DNA of 56,385 nt from Ideonella aquatica (GCF_018069755.1 NZ_JAGQDE010000025.1:1-56385), one strand, 5' to 3'. Numbered from the stretch's first letter, positions 30,117 to 38,644 are shown. Numbers and translations: made by a program. The notes: a model not told the origin generated them from the letters alone.

Positions 30117-30890
30117 CTACTTCAGTCCACCACTGAGGAACTGCCGCAGCCGATCGCTGGCCGGGCGCACCAGCACCTCGCGCGGCGCGCCTTGCTCTTC
30201 GATCACACCCTGGTGCAGGAAGATCGCATGGCTGGCCACCTCGCGGGCGAACTCCATCTCGTGGGTGACCACCAGCATGGTGCGGCCCTCGGCGGCGAGT
30301 TCGCGCATCACCTTCAGCACCTCGCCCACCAGCTCGGGATCGAGGGCCGAGGTGGGCTCGTCGAACAGCATCACCTCGGGGTCGACCGCCAGCGCGCGGG
30401 CGATGGCCACGCGCTGCTGCTCACCCCCCGACAGCTGCGCCGGGTAGACCTGCAGGCGGTGCGACAGGCCCACCCGCGCCAGCAGTTGCTCGCCGCGCTC
30501 CACCGCCTGGGCGCGCGGCTGGCCCAGCACATGGATCGGCGCCTCGATGACGTTTTCCAGCACGGTGCGGTGCTGCCACAGGTTGAAGCTCTGGAAGACA
30601 AAGGCCAGGCGGGCGCGCCAGTGGCGCAGCTGGGCGTCGTCGGCCGCGGTCAGGCTGCCGTCGCGGTCGCGCTTGAGGGCCAGGGTCTCGTCGCCCAGGC
30701 GCAGCGTGCCCTCAAACGGCTGCTCCAGCAGGTTCAGGCAGCGCAGCAGCGTGCTCTTGCCCGAGCCGCTGGAGCCGATGATGGCCACCACGTCACCCGG
30801 TTGGGCGCTGAGCGAGACACCGCGCAGCACCTCGCGCTCGCCGAAGCGCTTGTGCAGGTTGTCGACGCTCAGTCCGAGATGCGCACTCAT
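30117..30890 (-). CDS. aotP: Arginine/ornithine ABC transporter ATPase
   Basis: A 257-residue polar-amino-acid ABC ATPase of the HisP/AotP type. All catalytic motifs are intact: Walker A IIGSSGSGKST, Q-loop FVFQSFNLW, signature LSGGEQQRVAIARAL, Walker B VMLFDEPTSALDPE and H-loop VTHEMEFA. It would power import through AotQ/AotM with AotJ. Seven bases lie between its stop and argR. The start at 30890 (MSAHLGLSV) fits family length. Confidence 0.96.
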   Translation of the reverse strand: MSAHLGLSVDNLHKRFGEREVLRGVSLSAQPGDVVAIIGSSGSGKSTLLRCLNLLEQPFEGTLRLGDETLALKRDRDGSLTAADDAQLRHWRARLAFVFQSFNLWQHRTVLENVIEAPIHVLGQPRAQAVERGEQLLARVGLSHRLQVYPAQLSGGEQQRVAIARALAVDPEVMLFDEPTSALDPELVGEVLKVMRELAAEGRTMLVVTHEMEFAREVASHAIFLHQGVIEEQGAPREVLVRPASDRLRQFLSGGLK

Positions 30891-30900
30891 GGCCGCACCC

Positions 30901-32019
30901 TCAGACCGACAGCAGCGAGCCGCTGCGCCGCGCATCGGTGCCGGCCACCTTGCCCAACGCCATGCCGGCCACCGCGAAGCGGCGGTTCTCGCGGGCGAAG
31001 AACAGGCCGGTGGTGCCGGCGCCCAGGGTGCTGACCTGGCCGCTGATCGGGTCAATCACGTCGACGATCGGCTCGCCCTCTTCCACCTCGGCGCCCGGGT
31101 CCTTCAGGAAGACCACCATGCCGCCGTGCGGCGCCACCAGCGGGATCGAGCCCGCCAGTGGCGTGGGCTGGCAGCGCAGCGGCGGGATCTCGGCGGCGTG
31201 GTCGTCGCGCACGATGCCGCGCGCCACCAGCAGGCGCAGGATGCCGGCGGCATCCTGGGCGGCCAGGTCGTGGCGCACATCGCCCTCGCCGCGCAGCTCG
31301 ATCGTGGCGGCCAGGCACGAGGGCGGCAGCGGCACGCCAGCGGGCAGGCGCTCGGCGATCTGCGGCCAGACCATCGAGCAGGCCTCATCAAAGGGGTCGC
31401 CGCCCGAGCGTTCGGCGAGCAGCGCCACGCGGGCGTCGATGCAGCGCACCAGCAACTCGGCCTGGTCCCAGGTGGCGGGCGTGGTGTAGATGTGCAGCAG
31501 GCCTTCGCCATCACTGTGCAGGTCCAGCACCAGCTCGGCGTCGATCGCCAGGCCCAGCAGCAGGCGGCGCAGGTCTTCCAGCGGCGTGGTGGCCTTGAGC
31601 TCGGCCGCCGCCTCACGCAGCGCGCTGCGCACCAGGGCCACGTTGGTGGCGGCGTCGGCCCCCAGGCGGTCTTGCACGCGGGCCAGCACAGGCTCGGTGA
31701 GATCGGCAAAGTGGCGGTTGAAGTTCTCGCCGCTGGTGAACTCGAAGCGGCCCTGGTAGCCGCGCAGGTGCCACTGGCGCAGGCCCAGCGGGTTGGCGGC
31801 GGGCACCAGGATCACCTCGCCCAGCAGCCGGCCTTCGGCCTCGGCGCTGGCCAACAGGCCGCGCAGGTGGTGGGCCACCAGCAGGCCCGGCACCTCGTCG
31901 GCGTGCAGCGCACCCTGGATGTAGGCCTTGCGGCCGCCCGGCCTGCCGTAGTGCAGGCTGACCAGTTCGTGGCGGGTGCCGGGGGTGGCGGCAAGCAGGG
32001 TGTGGTGCAGGGTTCTCAT
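30901..32019 (-). CDS. aotO: AotO-like M14 succinylglutamate desuccinylase/aspartoacylase family protein
   Basis: A 372-residue zinc amidohydrolase of the aspartoacylase/AstE clan. Zinc ligands are His39 and Glu42 (QGALHADE) and His168 (LVLDLHSDGE); TIELRGEGDV holds the likely catalytic Glu, and a C-terminal barrel (GGMVVFLKDPGAEVEEGEP) resembles biotinyl-like domains of this family. It occupies the aotO position of the Pseudomonas aot operon, between permease aotM and ATPase aotP. AotO is, as I recall, not needed for transport and has no assigned substrate. In this locus beta-Asp-Arg or a succinylated amino acid are candidates. Starts two bases after the aotM stop. Confidence 0.87.
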   Translation of the reverse strand: MRTLHHTLLAATPGTRHELVSLHYGRPGGRKAYIQGALHADEVPGLLVAHHLRGLLASAEAEGRLLGEVILVPAANPLGLRQWHLRGYQGRFEFTSGENFNRHFADLTEPVLARVQDRLGADAATNVALVRSALREAAAELKATTPLEDLRRLLLGLAIDAELVLDLHSDGEGLLHIYTTPATWDQAELLVRCIDARVALLAERSGGDPFDEACSMVWPQIAERLPAGVPLPPSCLAATIELRGEGDVRHDLAAQDAAGILRLLVARGIVRDDHAAEIPPLRCQPTPLAGSIPLVAPHGGMVVFLKDPGAEVEEGEPIVDVIDPISGQVSTLGAGTTGLFFARENRRFAVAGMALGKVAGTDARRSGSLLSV

Positions 32020-32021
32020 CG

Positions 32022-32711
32022 TCAGCGGGCGCCCATCGGGGTGAGCCAGCGCCGCTCGGCGGCGCGGAAGATCGTCACCAGCACCGCCGTGATCGCCAGG
32101 TAGAACACGGCGGCGGTGAGGAAGGCCTCGAAAGGCAGGTAGTGGACCGAGTTGACCTCGCGTGCGGCGCCAGTGAGGTCGGCGATGGTGACCACGCTGG
32201 CCAGCGAGGTGCCGTGCAGCATCAGCACCACCTCGTTGCCATAGGCCGGAAGCGCACGCCGGAAGGCCTGCGGCAGCACGATGCGACGCAGCGTCAGCCA
32301 GCGGCCCATGCCCAGCGCGCGGGCGGCCTCGACCTCGCCGGCGGGCACCGCCTTCATCGCGCCGTGCAGGATCTCGGTGGTGTAGGCGCAGGTGTTGATC
32401 GCAAACGCTGCGATGGCGCAGAACCAGGCCGAGGACAGCAGCGGCCAGGCCGCCGTCTGGCGCACCCATTCGAACTGCGCCAGGCCGTAGTACAGCAGGA
32501 ACAGCTGCACCAGCATCGGCGTGCCGCGGATCACATAGGTGTAGAGCCACACCGGCTTGCTCAGCCAGGGGTTGGACAGGCTGCGCAGCATGGCCAGCGG
32601 CAGCGCCGCCGCCAGGCCCAGCACCAGGGCCAGCAGCAGCAACTGCACCGTGACCACTGCGCCGTTGACGTACAGCGGCAGGCTGGCGGCGATGACGTCC
32701 CAGTCCAGCAT
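32022..32711 (-). CDS. aotM: Arginine/ornithine ABC transporter permease
   Basis: A 229-residue HisM/AotM-type inner-membrane permease with about five hydrophobic segments. The EAA loop that contacts the ATPase is clear: AARALGMGRWLTLRRIVLPQ. The ATG at 32711 overlaps the aotQ stop (TGATG); a GTG one codon earlier is possible. It pairs with AotQ to form the channel for basic amino acids delivered by AotJ. Confidence 0.95.
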   Translation of the reverse strand: MLDWDVIAASLPLYVNGAVVTVQLLLLALVLGLAAALPLAMLRSLSNPWLSKPVWLYTYVIRGTPMLVQLFLLYYGLAQFEWVRQTAAWPLLSSAWFCAIAAFAINTCAYTTEILHGAMKAVPAGEVEAARALGMGRWLTLRRIVLPQAFRRALPAYGNEVVLMLHGTSLASVVTIADLTGAAREVNSVHYLPFEAFLTAAVFYLAITAVLVTIFRAAERRWLTPMGAR

Positions 32712-33397
32712 CACAGGCTCACCCGTCGCACGCCGATCGCCAGCCGCCGCGACAGCCAGGCAAAACCCAGCTCCGACACGCTGGTGAACAGCAGGTACAG
32801 CCCGGCCACGGCCAGGTAAAAGACGAAGGGCTCGCGGGTGGCACCGGCTGCCTGGCCGGCACGGGCCATCATGTCGTGCAGGCCGATCACCGAGACGATC
32901 GAGGTGCTCTTGATCATCACCAGCCAGTTGTTCGACAGGCCCGGCAGCGCGTGGCGCAGCATTTGCGGCCCCACCACCCGGCGCAGCACCTGGCCGCGCG
33001 TCATGCCGAAGGCCAGCGCCGCCTCGCGCTGACCCGGCGGCACCGCCAGGAAGGCGCCGCGCAGCACCTCGGCCAGGTAGGCGCCGAAGACGAAACCGAT
33101 GGTCAGCACGCCGGCCACGAAGGGGTCGATGTCCACGTACTCCCAGCCCAGGCGTTCACCCAGCGCATTGACCGCCATCTGGCCGCCATAAAACACCAGC
33201 AACATCAGCACCAGATCGGGCACGCCACGGATCAGCGTGGTGTAGGCCAGGGCCAGGGCATTGAGCAGGCGCGAGCGCGCCAGGCTGGCCAGCGCCCCGG
33301 CCAGGCCCAGCACGAAGGCAATGCCCAGGCTGCCCAGGGCCACTGCCAGCGAGAGCAGCGCGCCCTGCAGCAGGCTGGCGCCGTAGCCGTACAGCAT
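32711..33397 (-). CDS. aotQ: Arginine/ornithine ABC transporter permease
   Basis: A 228-residue HisQ/AotQ-type permease. Hydrophobic segments surround TLIRGVPDLVLMLLVFYGGQ and the EAA loop REAALAFGMTRGQVLRRVVGPQ. Second gene after the cyanophycinase, six bases after aotJ, and its stop overlaps the aotM start. Partner of AotM in the same importer. Confidence 0.95.
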   Translation of the reverse strand: MLYGYGASLLQGALLSLAVALGSLGIAFVLGLAGALASLARSRLLNALALAYTTLIRGVPDLVLMLLVFYGGQMAVNALGERLGWEYVDIDPFVAGVLTIGFVFGAYLAEVLRGAFLAVPPGQREAALAFGMTRGQVLRRVVGPQMLRHALPGLSNNWLVMIKSTSIVSVIGLHDMMARAGQAAGATREPFVFYLAVAGLYLLFTSVSELGFAWLSRRLAIGVRRVSL

Positions 33398-33403
33398 CAG
33401 CGC

Positions 33404-34192
33404 TTACTTGCCGTAGATGTCGAAGTCGAAATACTTGTCCTGGATCTTCTTGTACGTGCCATTGGCGCGCACCGCGGCGATGGCCACGTTGAACTTCTCG
33501 AGCAGTGCGGTGTCGGCCTTGCGCATCGCGATGCCCGATCCGGAGCCAAAGATCTCGGGGTCATCCACCGGGTTGCCCAGCACCGCGAAGCCCTTGCCGG
33601 CAGGCTTCTTCAGGAAGCCCTCGGCGCCGGCCACCTGGTCGCACAGCGTGGCATCGAGCCGGCCGGCGGCCAGGTCCAGGAAGATGTCGTCTTGCTTGGC
33701 ATAGCGCACGATCTCGCTGCCGGTGTAGTACTTGGTGGCGTAGCGGTCGTGGCTGGTGGTGCGCTGCACGCCGATCTTCTTGCCCTTCATCGCGCTGGGC
33801 GAGATGTCGCGCGGCGCGCCCTTGCCGATGAAGGCCGGCGGCGTGTTGTAGTACTTGACGCTGAAATTGACCTGCTTCTGGCGCTCAGGGGTGATCGCCA
33901 TGGAGGCGATGATGGCGTCGAACTTGCGGGCCTGCAGCGACGGGATCATGCCGTCCCACTCCTGCTGCACCAGCACGCACTCGGCCTTCATCTCGGCGCA
34001 CAGGGCCAGGGCCATGTCGATGTCGAAGCCCTTGAGCTTGCCGTCGGTGCCCACTTCGGAGAAGGGCGGGTAGGCGCCTTCGACGCCGATGCGCACCTTC
34101 TTCCAGTCGGGGGACTGGGCGTGGGCGCCGAGGGTGGCGAGGGCGGTGCAGGCCAGCGCGGCCAGCGCGGCGATCAGGGGGCGGCGGATCAT
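33404..34192 (-). CDS. aotJ: Arginine/ornithine periplasmic binding protein
   Basis: A 262-residue type 2 periplasmic binding protein with signal peptide (MIRRPLIAALAALACTALATLGAHAQ). The family features are VRIGVEGAYPPFSEVGTDGKLKGFD, IASMAITPERQKQVNFS, and LLEKFNVAIAAVRANGTYKKIQDKYF at the end, as in HisJ/ArgT/AotJ. It would bind arginine or ornithine, and perhaps the beta-Asp-Arg dipeptide released by the cyanophycinase. Good ribosome site GGAGA before the ATG at 34192; 14 bases from the cyanophycinase stop, so it depends on the upstream promoter. Confidence 0.93.
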   Translation of the reverse strand: MIRRPLIAALAALACTALATLGAHAQSPDWKKVRIGVEGAYPPFSEVGTDGKLKGFDIDMALALCAEMKAECVLVQQEWDGMIPSLQARKFDAIIASMAITPERQKQVNFSVKYYNTPPAFIGKGAPRDISPSAMKGKKIGVQRTTSHDRYATKYYTGSEIVRYAKQDDIFLDLAAGRLDATLCDQVAGAEGFLKKPAGKGFAVLGNPVDDPEIFGSGSGIAMRKADTALLEKFNVAIAAVRANGTYKKIQDKYFDFDIYGK

Positions 34193-34206
34193 CAGGGGGT
34201 CTCCGT

Positions 34207-35547
34207 TCAACGCGAGGTCCAGGGGGTGAACATCGGGCGGGCGATGCGCACGGGGGCAATGTCCAGGTAGAGGCTGGAGACGGTGTACTCGTCCGCGCCC
34301 AGCTCGTCAGAGTACCAGCCGACGCTGTCCTTGCCCTTGTACAGGCGGAACGAGAAGCCCAGATCGGCCACGGCCTCGCTGGGCGCAGCCTTGGGATCAA
34401 AGGCCAGGCCGCGCGACTCGTTCTGCTTGCTGTCGATCAGTTCGGCCATCGCGTTGTAGATGGTGGAGTCGCCGAGCATGTCGGTGTAGTAGGCCTCGCG
34501 CAGGAACTCGGGCTTGAACTCGGGCGTGCCCGCCTGAAGGCGCGTGCCACGCAGCTTGCGCGCCGAGGGCATGATCTTGTGCAGCCCCAGATCGTAGCGG
34601 TCGCCTCGGTCCAGGTAGGTCAGGCGCGCGCCCTGCACGTTGAAGGCACCGATCTTGGCGTCGGTGCGGGCCTCGCGCAGGTCCACCAGCAGCGCGCCCT
34701 TGGCGCCGATCACCTCGACCATGTCGCCCTGCACCACCGTGGCGGAGTTTTCGTCGATGCCCAGGCCCAGCTTGTAGCCGCGCGCCATCATCAGCGGCAG
34801 CATGCGGCCAAAGCGTCCGCGCTTGAGGAAGTGCTGGTCGACGAACAGGTTGGGGCCGACAAAGCCCAGGCCGCGGTCGACCTCCTTGCCGTCGCGCAGC
34901 TGGCCCTTCATGACGTTGAGCACGCTCAGCGCGTCGCGGAACATCACGGTGCTCATCACCGCCGCGCCGGCCGAGGTGCCGGCGATCACACCGCCGCGCT
35001 GGTACACGCCCCAGATCGCCTGCAGCATCGGCGTGGGCCGGCCGCCCGGGCTGAAGGTGTCGATGATGCGCTCCTGCGCGCCACCGCTGAAGAAGATGCC
35101 CTGGGCGTTGTTGACCAGCTCCAGCAGCGACGGATCACGCACCGCGCGCTCCAGATCGACCCACTTGAGCTGCGGCGCCACCGGCACGATCTCGGCCGTG
35201 GCACCGCGCAGCTCGAGCAGGTCGGCCAGGCGGCGTGCGGTCTTGTCCGGCGTTTGCGAGGCGGTGCCGAAGATCACCCAGCGCGAGCCCTTGCCGCCGG
35301 ACAGCTCCACCAGGCGGCGCCAGACGTCCTCGTTGTCGCCCTTGAGGGCGCCGCCGATGACCACGGCATAGCCCTTGATGGGGCCGTCGGTGACAGCGCC
35401 CGGCGCCGGCACACCGGCGGTCAGCGGCGCGGAGGCGGCCGGCGCGGCTGGCGCCAGCTGGGCCAGCGCCCAGGCCGGCATCAGGGCCAGCAGCAACGCG
35501 GCCAGGTGGCTGCGAAGACGAAATGGATTCATGTGATGGAGGCTCAT
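34207..35547 (-). CDS. cphE: Exported cyanophycinase
   Basis: A 446-residue cyanophycinase (peptidase S51 clan) with signal peptide (SHLAALLLALMPAWALAQ), so exported, unlike intracellular CphB. It cleaves the polymer multi-L-arginyl-poly-L-aspartate into beta-Asp-Arg dipeptides. The nucleophile is Ser192 in AGTSAGAAVMS. Also seen are FFSGGAQERIID, VDQHFLKRGRFGRML and LGIDENSATVV, all family blocks. It is longer than CphB (about 270) because of the signal peptide and a C-terminal extension of about 120 residues. ATG at 35532 (MNPF) is an alternative start. It heads the aot-argR-aruFG operon behind an ArgR-type operator. The symbol follows the extracellular type and is tentative. Confidence 0.93.
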   Translation of the reverse strand: MSLHHMNPFRLRSHLAALLLALMPAWALAQLAPAAPAASAPLTAGVPAPGAVTDGPIKGYAVVIGGALKGDNEDVWRRLVELSGGKGSRWVIFGTASQTPDKTARRLADLLELRGATAEIVPVAPQLKWVDLERAVRDPSLLELVNNAQGIFFSGGAQERIIDTFSPGGRPTPMLQAIWGVYQRGGVIAGTSAGAAVMSTVMFRDALSVLNVMKGQLRDGKEVDRGLGFVGPNLFVDQHFLKRGRFGRMLPLMMARGYKLGLGIDENSATVVQGDMVEVIGAKGALLVDLREARTDAKIGAFNVQGARLTYLDRGDRYDLGLHKIMPSARKLRGTRLQAGTPEFKPEFLREAYYTDMLGDSTIYNAMAELIDSKQNESRGLAFDPKAAPSEAVADLGFSFRLYKGKDSVGWYSDELGADEYTVSSLYLDIAPVRIARPMFTPWTSR

Positions 35548-35663
35548 GTCCCTGCAATGGCAGCGGCCCGCCTGGGGTCGGCCGGCCCGATGCGCGATCT
35601 TGGCACCGCGGCACGCCGCCCGCCCTGCTGGGCGACCCGGGGCAGCGCAATCACAACAGAAGA

Positions 35664-35679
35664 TGTCGCTTCGACGCAA
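35664..35679 (+). promoter_or_regulatory. Single ArgR-type half-site facing the TonB receptor
   Basis: TGTCGC-N8-AA matches the Pseudomonas AraC-type ArgR half-site exactly on the plus strand. The 21-base neighbours on either side do not match well, so it stands alone. A second plus-strand TGTCGC at 35749-35754 has AA one base early. They could extend control to the divergent receptor gene. Confidence 0.4.
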
Positions 35680-35700
35680 ACCGCCGGCCGGAATGCGCCG

Positions 35701-35742
35701 CACTCTTGCCTTGAAGCGACCGCAAGTTGCGCCAGCGCGACC
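35701..35742 (-). promoter_or_regulatory. Tandem ArgR-type operator upstream of the cyanophycinase operon
   Basis: Read on the minus strand there are two head-to-tail half-sites: GGTCGC-N8-AA-N5 at 35742-35722 and GGTCGC-N8-AA-N5 at 35721-35701. The recalled site for Pseudomonas ArgR is a direct repeat of TGTCGC-N8-AA-N5 with a 21-base period; here the period is exactly 21 and only the first T is changed to G in both. The operator lies about 150 bases from the cyanophycinase start and points towards it. The operon itself encodes an ArgR homologue. Confidence 0.72.
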
Positions 35743-35822
35743 ACAATGTGTCGCTTCAGTGAACGCCTTGCCGGCGCTTTCTAGACTGCCGGCAGCCCTC
35801 CTCACCGCCCCCCGGAGCCCCC

Positions 35823-38546
35823 ATGACCTCTGCCGCACGCCGCCGCTCTGCTGTCCGAGCCTTTCCGTTCGCCCTGTCAGCCGGCGCCGTGGCGCTGAGC
35901 CTGGCCCTGCCCGCCCTGGCCCAGACCGCCGCGCCACAGCGCGTGGAGATCACCGGCTCGGCGATCAAGCGCCTCGATGGCGAGACCGCGCTGCCGGTGC
36001 AGGTGATCACGCGGGAGGAGATCGACAAGACGGGTGTGACCACCGCCGCCGAGCTGATCGCACGCGTGAGCGCCACCGCCGCCAACCTCACCGATGGCGG
36101 CAGCGTGGCCTACGGGGGCTTTCGCGACCAGATGGGCTTCAATGGTGCCAACCTGCGCGGCCTGGGTGTCTCGTCGACGCTGGTGCTGCTCAACGGCCGG
36201 CGCATGGCCAATTTCGCATCGCCGGGTGACGCCGCCGGGGTCGACCTCAACAGCATCCCGGCCGCGGCGATCGAGCGCGTTGAAGTGCTGCTCGATGGCG
36301 CGTCCTCACTGTACGGCTCGGACGCGATCGGCGGCGTGATCAATTTCATCACTCGCAAGGATTTCAACGGCCTGGAAGTGCGGGCCCAGGTGGGCAACAC
36401 CACCGAGGGCGGCGGCGGCAACAAGCGCAGTGTGACGCTGGCCGGCGGTCTGGGTGACCTGGGCCGTGACGGCTACAACCTGATGGCGGTGGCCGATCTG
36501 CAAAAGACCAGCCAGCTGAACGCGCTGAACCGCCGCTTCATCTCCGACCTGAAGATCCCCGAGCGGCTGCCGGACCTGCTGTCCAGCGCCACCTTTCCGG
36601 GCAACATCCGCCTGTCGGGCTACCAGCTCGAGACGCTGGCGGGCGAAGGCTTCTCGACCAACGGCAAGACGGTGATCGACTCGCGCACGATCAACCTGTC
36701 GGCGGCCTCCGGGTGCAACCCGCCGGCCAACCTGTACCTGCCAGACGGCATCGGCGGCGTCGATGGCTGCACCTTCGACTACATGCGCGACATCGAGCTC
36801 TACCCCGAGTCGACCAAGTCCAGCCTGTTCGCCCGCGGCGTCCTCGATCTGAGCGGCGGACACCTTGGCTTCGCCGAAGTGTCGGTGGCCCGCGCCCGTA
36901 CGCTCTACACCGGCACGCCTAACCGCATCGACGCGGACATCGACGTGAGCCGGATCTCGGCCTTCAAGGACAGCGCGCTGAACGCGCTGGACGCCGATGA
37001 CGAAGAGCGGCTGATCACGGTGCGCACGCGCCTGGTCGATGCCGGCCTGCGCACCAGCGAGCTGGTGTCCACCACCCAGCGGGTGGTGGCCGGCACCAAC
37101 GGCGCGCTGGCCGGCTGGGACTACGAGTGGGCGGTGAACCACAGCACCAGCACCGTCTCGGACCGGGACTACCAAGGCTATCTGAACGAGCAGATGATCC
37201 TCGACGGCTTCGCCGACGGCACGCTCAATCCGTTCGGCGCACAGTCGGCGGCGGGCCTGGCGATGTTCGAGGCGGCCCAGATCCGCGGCGAGGTGCGCCG
37301 CGCCACTGGCGCCATGACCAGCCTGGACCTCAAGGTCTCGCGTCCCCTGATGAGCCTGGCTGGCGGTGACCTGGCGGTGGCGATGGGTGGCGAGTTCCGC
37401 CGCGAGCGCCAGAACTACCACCAGTCGCAGGCGCTGGCTGACGACCTGATCCTGGGCGAAACCTCGCAAGGCCCGGGTGCCGACTTCGGCCAGGCGCGCA
37501 AGGTGGCGGCGGTGTTCGGCGAGGTCTCGGCCCCGCTGACCAAGCAGTTGGAGCTGACTGGTGCCATGCGCTACGAGAAATACCAGGTGTCGGGTGGCGC
37601 GCTGAGCCCGAAGCTGGGCCTGAAGTTTGTGCCGACCAGCGAACTGCTGCTGCGCGCCTCGGTGGGCAAAGGCTTCCGCGCACCCAGCATGTCCGACCTC
37701 TACCGTCCGGTGACCCAGGGCTCGGCCGCCACGCTGGTCGATCCGCTGTGCCTGCAGCTCGACCCCGAGGCCACGCCCACCGACTGCTCCGACATCTGGA
37801 CCACCTACAACTACAGCAACCCCAACCTCAAGCCCGAGAAGTCGCGTCAGTTCGCGCTGGGTGGCGTCTTCGAGCCCAGCCGGGGCGTCAGTGTCAGCCT
37901 GGACTACTGGAACGTCCAGAAGAGCGACCTGATCAGCACGTTGGGCGTGGACGTGATCCTGGGCAACCTCACCAAGTACGGCTCGCTGGTGCACCGCGAC
38001 GAGGACCAGTGGATCGACCACATCGACCTGGTCAAGCAAAATCGCGGCAAGCAGAAGATCTCGGGCATCGATCTGGGCGTGTCGATCAGCAAGATCCGCA
38101 GCGCGATCGGCGAGCTGGGCGTGTCGCTCAACGGCACGCTGACCTTGCAGTCCAAGCAGCAGACCGGTGATGGCGACCCCTACGTCAGCAACCTGGGCCG
38201 CTTCATCAATGACGGCGTGGTCCAGCGCTGGCGCCACACGCTGGCCTTCGACTGGGCGCAGGGCGTCTTCTCGGCCACGCTGTCGAACAACTACCTGTCG
38301 GGCTACCAGGACCAGGTCATCGTCGGCAAGGCGGATCGGCGCGTCTCGGCGTACTCGCTGTGGAACCTCTCCGGCGCCTGGGCCTTCAACGACGCCCTGA
38401 CCCTGCGCGCCGGCGTGCGCAATCTGCTCGACACCGCACCGCCGTTCTCGCAGCAGGCCTACTTCTTCATCTCGGGCTACGACCCGAGCTATACCGATCC
38501 GCGCGGTCGCTTCGTCTACCTGAGCGCGCAGTACAAGTTCAAGTGA
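35823..38546 (+). CDS. TonB-dependent outer-membrane receptor
   Basis: A 907-residue receptor. Signal peptide ends at LPALAQ; a TonB-box-like segment PQRVEITGSAIKR follows; the plug has VITREEIDKTG, NLRGLGVSSTLVLLNGRRM and VEVLLDGASSLYGSDAIGGVINFITRKDF. The barrel ends in FVYLSAQYKFK with a near-terminal aromatic residue. The size and plug type fit receptors for larger organic substrates more than siderophores, but this is not decisive. Divergent from the exported cyanophycinase across a region with ArgR-type sites, so the likely cargo is cyanophycin fragments or arginine dipeptides (inference). Confidence 0.93.
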   Translation: MTSAARRRSAVRAFPFALSAGAVALSLALPALAQTAAPQRVEITGSAIKRLDGETALPVQVITREEIDKTGVTTAAELIARVSATAANLTDGGSVAYGGFRDQMGFNGANLRGLGVSSTLVLLNGRRMANFASPGDAAGVDLNSIPAAAIERVEVLLDGASSLYGSDAIGGVINFITRKDFNGLEVRAQVGNTTEGGGGNKRSVTLAGGLGDLGRDGYNLMAVADLQKTSQLNALNRRFISDLKIPERLPDLLSSATFPGNIRLSGYQLETLAGEGFSTNGKTVIDSRTINLSAASGCNPPANLYLPDGIGGVDGCTFDYMRDIELYPESTKSSLFARGVLDLSGGHLGFAEVSVARARTLYTGTPNRIDADIDVSRISAFKDSALNALDADDEERLITVRTRLVDAGLRTSELVSTTQRVVAGTNGALAGWDYEWAVNHSTSTVSDRDYQGYLNEQMILDGFADGTLNPFGAQSAAGLAMFEAAQIRGEVRRATGAMTSLDLKVSRPLMSLAGGDLAVAMGGEFRRERQNYHQSQALADDLILGETSQGPGADFGQARKVAAVFGEVSAPLTKQLELTGAMRYEKYQVSGGALSPKLGLKFVPTSELLLRASVGKGFRAPSMSDLYRPVTQGSAATLVDPLCLQLDPEATPTDCSDIWTTYNYSNPNLKPEKSRQFALGGVFEPSRGVSVSLDYWNVQKSDLISTLGVDVILGNLTKYGSLVHRDEDQWIDHIDLVKQNRGKQKISGIDLGVSISKIRSAIGELGVSLNGTLTLQSKQQTGDGDPYVSNLGRFINDGVVQRWRHTLAFDWAQGVFSATLSNNYLSGYQDQVIVGKADRRVSAYSLWNLSGAWAFNDALTLRAGVRNLLDTAPPFSQQAYFFISGYDPSYTDPRGRFVYLSAQYKFK

Positions 38547-38561
38547 TCCCTCCCGGGATCA
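38544..38561 (+). repeat. Inverted repeat spanning the receptor stop codon
   Basis: TGATCCC-tccc-GGGATCA has a perfect 7-base stem and includes the TGA stop codon. No T-run follows; the true terminator seems to be further downstream. Confidence 0.5.
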
Positions 38562-38608
38562 GCACCGGTTCACGCACATCCGTGTGAAACGCCGCGCAAG
38601 CGGCACCC

Positions 38609-38644
38609 AGGGCCTCGCGGCGATCCCGCGGGGCCCTTTCTCTT
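38609..38644 (+). terminator. Terminator after the TonB receptor
   Basis: AGGGCCTCGCGG pairs with CCGCGGGGCCCT (one G-U pair) across a 5-base loop, followed by TTTCTCTT. A strong GC stem plus pyrimidine run suits intrinsic termination, just before the convergent ABC ATPase gene. Confidence 0.75.

Noticed and set aside
34193-34206. Separate promoter for aotJ
   Set aside because: Only 14 bases lie between the cyanophycinase stop and the aotJ start, and they hold the ribosome binding site.
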